Shown here: piece by piece, positions 6,403 through 8,343 of the stretch
How positions within the stretch are numbered: the first letter of the stretch is position 1
How the letters are laid out: each line of letters starts with the position of its first letter
Assembly (NCBI GenBank): GCA_964428745.1
Contig: CAYRYZ010000057.1
Coordinates: 1-8,343, forward strand
Length of the DNA stretch: 8,343 bases
Source of the DNA: GCA-002713455 sp964428745
GTDB taxonomy: Bacteria; Fidelibacterota; Marinisomatia; Marinisomatales; TCS55
Reading direction: 5' to 3'
Translations under genes and position numbers: made by a program
Notes under the pieces: generated by a model
Seen by the model: the letters and a program-made list of their open reading frames with translations, nothing else
Databases searched by the model: none
What the model was told of the DNA's origin: nothing

Positions 6403-7452
6403 TTAATTGATTATAATTCTATTCTTTTTTGATGTGGTAAGAAAACCGATTTGTTTTGCATTGAGCCCTGTTTCTTCAGTGCACTTCTTTGCATATTCAT
6501 CAGCTACTTCTTCAGGCATGGCAACTAATAATCCTCCAGATGTTTGCGCATCTGCAATCATTAGTTTTTCTTCTTTACTCATTTTTTTATTAAAAGATGT
6601 AAAATGAGTAGCATAGTCTAAGTTACGTTTAGTTCCGCTTGATATATTCTCACTTATCGCTAATGACCGCACACCCTTTAGAAATGGAATACTGTCAAAA
6701 TTGATTTCAGCTGTCAACTGGCTTGCTTGGCACATTTCATTTAGATGCCCTAACAATCCAAACCCGGTTATATCTGTAGCCGCGTGAGCAGAAAATTCAT
6801 TCATTAATTTTCCAGCAAATGCATTCAAAGCACTCATGCAATTAACTGCCTGAGTAATTATATCTTGCGGAGCATTGTTATTTTTAATAGCTGTGGAAAT
6901 AATGCCAGTGCCTAATGGTTTCGTGAGGACTAATACATCGCCTTCTTTTGCTTCAGAATTTTTAATCAATCCTGATTTTTTTACTTCACCACTAACGACT
7001 AAACCATATTTAGGTTCTTTATCATCAATTGAATGACCTCCAACTATGGGTATGCCCGCTTCCAAAGTTTTATCTGACCCTCCTTTAAGAATCTCTGATA
7101 AAATTTCTTTTGATAATTCATTGATTGGGAAGCCAACGATATTTAATGCGAATAAAGGTTTTGCACCCATGGCGTAAATATCAGATAAAGCATTAGCAGC
7201 AGCAATTTGTCCAAATTGATAAGGATCATCAACAATAGGAGTGAAAAAATCTACACTCTGCACTAAAAGTTTATCATCGCTTAAAGAAACTACAGCTGCA
7301 TCGTCAGATTCATTAAATCCAACTATAACATTATCATGGAATTTTGAATTAATATTGCTCAGTACCTGAGCAAGGTCTTCAGGACCAATTTTGCATGCTC
7401 ATCCAGATCCATGAGAAAATTGAGTTAGTTTAATTTTATCAAATTTTGTCAT
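6403..7452 (-). CDS. selD: Selenophosphate synthetase SelD, selenoprotein with in-frame UGA
   Basis: Makes selenophosphate from selenide and ATP, the selenium donor for selenocysteine and selenouridine synthesis. 349 codons including TGA codon 18 at 7401-7399. Read as Sec, the N terminus is MTKFDKIKLTQFSHGSG-U-ACKIGPEDL, matching E. coli SelD RLTQYSHGAG-C-GCKI. The recoded residue is thus the catalytic Cys17 position, followed by Cys20 and Lys21 of the same motif. Downstream: DDAAV, TDFF-like VDFFTPIVDDPYQFGQIAA, GGHSIDDKEP, TDITGFGLLGHLNEMC and QTSGGLL, all family hallmarks. Sec here is known in several bacterial SelDs. A start at GTG 7263 would drop the glycine-rich catalytic loop and cannot be functional. 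ATG 7452 is chosen because homology begins there. The frame stays open to another ATG at 7533, giving a 27-residue extension without homology that I recognise. No Shine-Dalgarno is obvious. Selenocysteine machinery (selA, selB, selC) must be elsewhere. Confidence 0.95.
7357..7371 (-). repeat. Second hairpin overlapping the SECIS lower stem
   Basis: GCUCAG-GUA-CUGAGC forms a perfect 6-bp stem with a 3-base loop. Its 5' arm reuses the GCUCA that closes the lower SECIS stem, so the lower SECIS stem and this hairpin cannot form together. The apical SECIS hairpin is compatible with either. It may be coincidental or may modulate Sec insertion. Confidence 0.5.
7367..7401 (-). promoter_or_regulatory. 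SECIS-like element of selD
   Basis: Starting at the UGA itself, UGAGCA (7401-7396) pairs with UGCUCA (7372-7367). Inside, GGUC (7386-7383) pairs with GACC (7377-7374) around the 5-base loop CUGAA. The apical stem starts 12 bases after the UGA, within the range expected for bacterial SECIS elements read by SelB. The loop has a G at its third rather than first or second position, a small departure from the usual bacterial pattern. All pairs are Watson-Crick. Confidence 0.75.
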
Positions 7453-7606
7453 ATATAAATTTAAAGCTTTATAATGAGTGAAATAAGTGGTTCTGGGTAT
7501 CTGCAAAAAACACACACAATACGTTGGTTTCATTTTATTCAGATAAGTAAATTCTCCTTAGAAAAACTATAAATAATAAAATATTTGATTTAAGATATGT
7601 TAATTA
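7453..7606. promoter_or_regulatory. Divergent intergenic region between selD and the oxidoreductase gene
   Basis: A 154-base AT-rich spacer that must hold promoters for both directions. Possible -10 elements are TATAAA on the minus strand (7473-7468, within the palindrome-flanked TAAAGCTTTA area) and TATAAATAAT on the plus strand (from 7569). Neither has a convincing -35. A short CA run (about 7509-7518) and a 10-base palindrome TAAAGCTTTA (7462-7471) are present. The copy of AGGACTAATTTTAT seen before the suf operon is absent here. The minus-strand frame is open from 7557, so part could encode an N-terminal extension of SelD. Confidence 0.45.
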
Positions 7607-8343
7607 ATGAGTAAAACTACAAAACAAGTCGATGAAGTTGTGATTCGTTTTGCTGGAGATTCAGGGGATGGGATGCAGCTTACTGGTGGAAGATTTACAG
7701 AAACAACAGCCATTGTAGGCAATGATCTAAGTACGTTACCTGATTTTCCTGCAGAGATTAGAGCGCCAGCTGGTTCATTAGCAGGGGTAAGTGCTTTTCA
7801 AATTAAGTTTAGTTCAAGAGATATTCATACTCCTGGGGATGCACCTGATATATTAGTGGCTATGAATCCAGCTGCATTAAAAGTGCATCAAAAAGAAATC
7901 TTACCGGGCGGAACAATCATTTGTAATGCGAATGCTTTTACGCCAAAAAATTTAAAATTAGCGAGCTATGAAACAAATCCTTTAGAAGATAAAACTCTAG
8001 ATGACCACTATACAGTTTATTCAGTTGAGATGAGTAAAATGGTTGCGTTAGCTTGTGAAGATTTGGGGCTTACTCCTAAAATTGTTGATCGAACCAAAAA
8101 CTTTTTTGCACTCGGCCTTTTATTCTGGATTTATGATAGGCCAACACAACCAACTAAAGATTGGTTGGCAATAAAATTCGCTAAGAAACCTGAGCTTGTT
8201 GAGGCAAATGTAAGAGCTATGGATGCGGGATATAACTATGGTGAAACAACTGAAATTTTTACAACAAGATATAAAGTGGATAAAGCAAGTTTACCTCCAG
8301 GAACGTATCGTAATGTTGTGGGTAACTATGCATTATCTATGGG
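7607..8343 (+). CDS. korA: 2-oxoacid:ferredoxin oxidoreductase alpha subunit (fused gamma-alpha), 3' part beyond window
   Basis: N-terminal 245 residues of the alpha subunit of a CoA-dependent 2-oxoacid:ferredoxin (or acceptor) oxidoreductase, probably acting on 2-oxoglutarate. It starts with the gamma domain: VVIRFAGDSGDGMQLTGGRFTE (about 8-29), DFPAEIRAPAGSLAGVSAFQI, PDILVAMNPAALKVH and LPGGTIICN. It then leads to a linker (FFALGLLFWIYDRP, GYNYGETTEIFTT) and the beginning of the alpha, pyrimidine-binding, domain around LPPGTYRNVVGNYALSMG. This gamma-alpha fusion, about 600 residues when complete, is common in Bacteroidota and relatives; the beta subunit with TPP and the Fe-S cluster would normally follow. 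The enzyme links the oxidative or reductive TCA cycle to ferredoxin and depends on Fe-S assembly, but it is on the opposite strand and need not be co-regulated. The ATG at 7607 fits the family N terminus. Substrate is inferred from family resemblance. Confidence 0.9.
   Translation, partial: MSKTTKQVDEVVIRFAGDSGDGMQLTGGRFTETTAIVGNDLSTLPDFPAEIRAPAGSLAGVSAFQIKFSSRDIHTPGDAPDILVAMNPAALKVHQKEILPGGTIICNANAFTPKNLKLASYETNPLEDKTLDDHYTVYSVEMSKMVALACEDLGLTPKIVDRTKNFFALGLLFWIYDRPTQPTKDWLAIKFAKKPELVEANVRAMDAGYNYGETTEIFTTRYKVDKASLPPGTYRNVVGNYALSM

Noticed and set aside
7263..7399. Reading selD as a truncated gene or pseudogene starting at GTG 7263
   Set aside because: The upstream frame carries perfect SelD N-terminal homology on both sides of the single TGA. 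The TGA sits at a position known to be Sec in other SelDs and is followed by a SECIS-like hairpin.
7399..7401. UGA reassigned to Trp or Gly throughout the genome
   Set aside because: sufC ends at TGA exactly at the expected family C terminus, all other genes read without internal TGA, and Trp positions use TGG.
7509..7518. Short CA repeat in the selD-korA spacer
   Set aside because: Only about five dinucleotide units; no evidence of phase variation or function.
7597..7614. Five-codon leader ORF (ATG TTA ATT AAT GAG TAA) overlapping the korA start
   Set aside because: Too short and without a ribosome binding site; such ORFs are frequent by chance in AT-rich sequence.

Overview
This is an AT-rich bacterial chromosome segment, probably a draft or metagenome scaffold because it contains exactly 100 Ns (1272-1371). 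Nine suf-type genes and selD lie on the minus strand. One gene on the plus strand runs off the right edge. The fused gamma-alpha form of the 2-oxoacid:ferredoxin oxidoreductase, the AT-rich composition and the mostly weak Shine-Dalgarno sites recall the FCB group or Marinimicrobia-like marine bacteria. That assignment is a low-confidence guess.

In order of transcription on the minus strand, the iron-sulfur operon reads: Rrf2/IscR-like regulator (6287-5889), small MIP18/DUF59 protein (5889-5515), A-type carrier (5515-5153), sufB (5147-3699), sufC (3656-2916), sufD (2919-1651), sufE (1658 into the gap), sufT (out of the gap to 852) and sufS (852, running off the left edge). Most junctions overlap or nearly touch (TAATG, ATGA, TAGTG), as in a translationally coupled operon. 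SufS takes sulfur from cysteine and SufE accepts it. SufBCD builds the cluster on its scaffold, and the A-type and DUF59 proteins probably help deliver or mature clusters. The Rrf2 protein probably senses cluster status and controls the operon. A perfect 14-bp inverted repeat (6344-6380) upstream of it is the best candidate operator/promoter.

Upstream of the suf operon on the same strand is selD, selenophosphate synthetase. Its first 63 codons are interrupted by one in-frame TGA (7401-7399), exactly at the catalytic Cys position (GSG-U-AC-KIG). A SECIS-like stem-loop follows directly. SelD is therefore itself a predicted selenoprotein, and ordinary gene calling would start it wrongly at 7263. 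TGA is a genuine stop elsewhere in the window (sufC), so genetic-code reassignment is unlikely.

Divergent from selD, across a 154-bp intergenic region, is the 5' part of a 2-oxoacid (probably 2-oxoglutarate):ferredoxin oxidoreductase alpha subunit, part of an Fe-S enzyme. No wholly new system is evident. The notable points are the Sec-containing SelD with two mutually exclusive hairpins, two DUF59 proteins in one suf operon, an IscR-like regulator lacking the usual His ligand, the palindromic operator candidate, and an apparent SufE-SufT fusion that is most likely a gap artefact.
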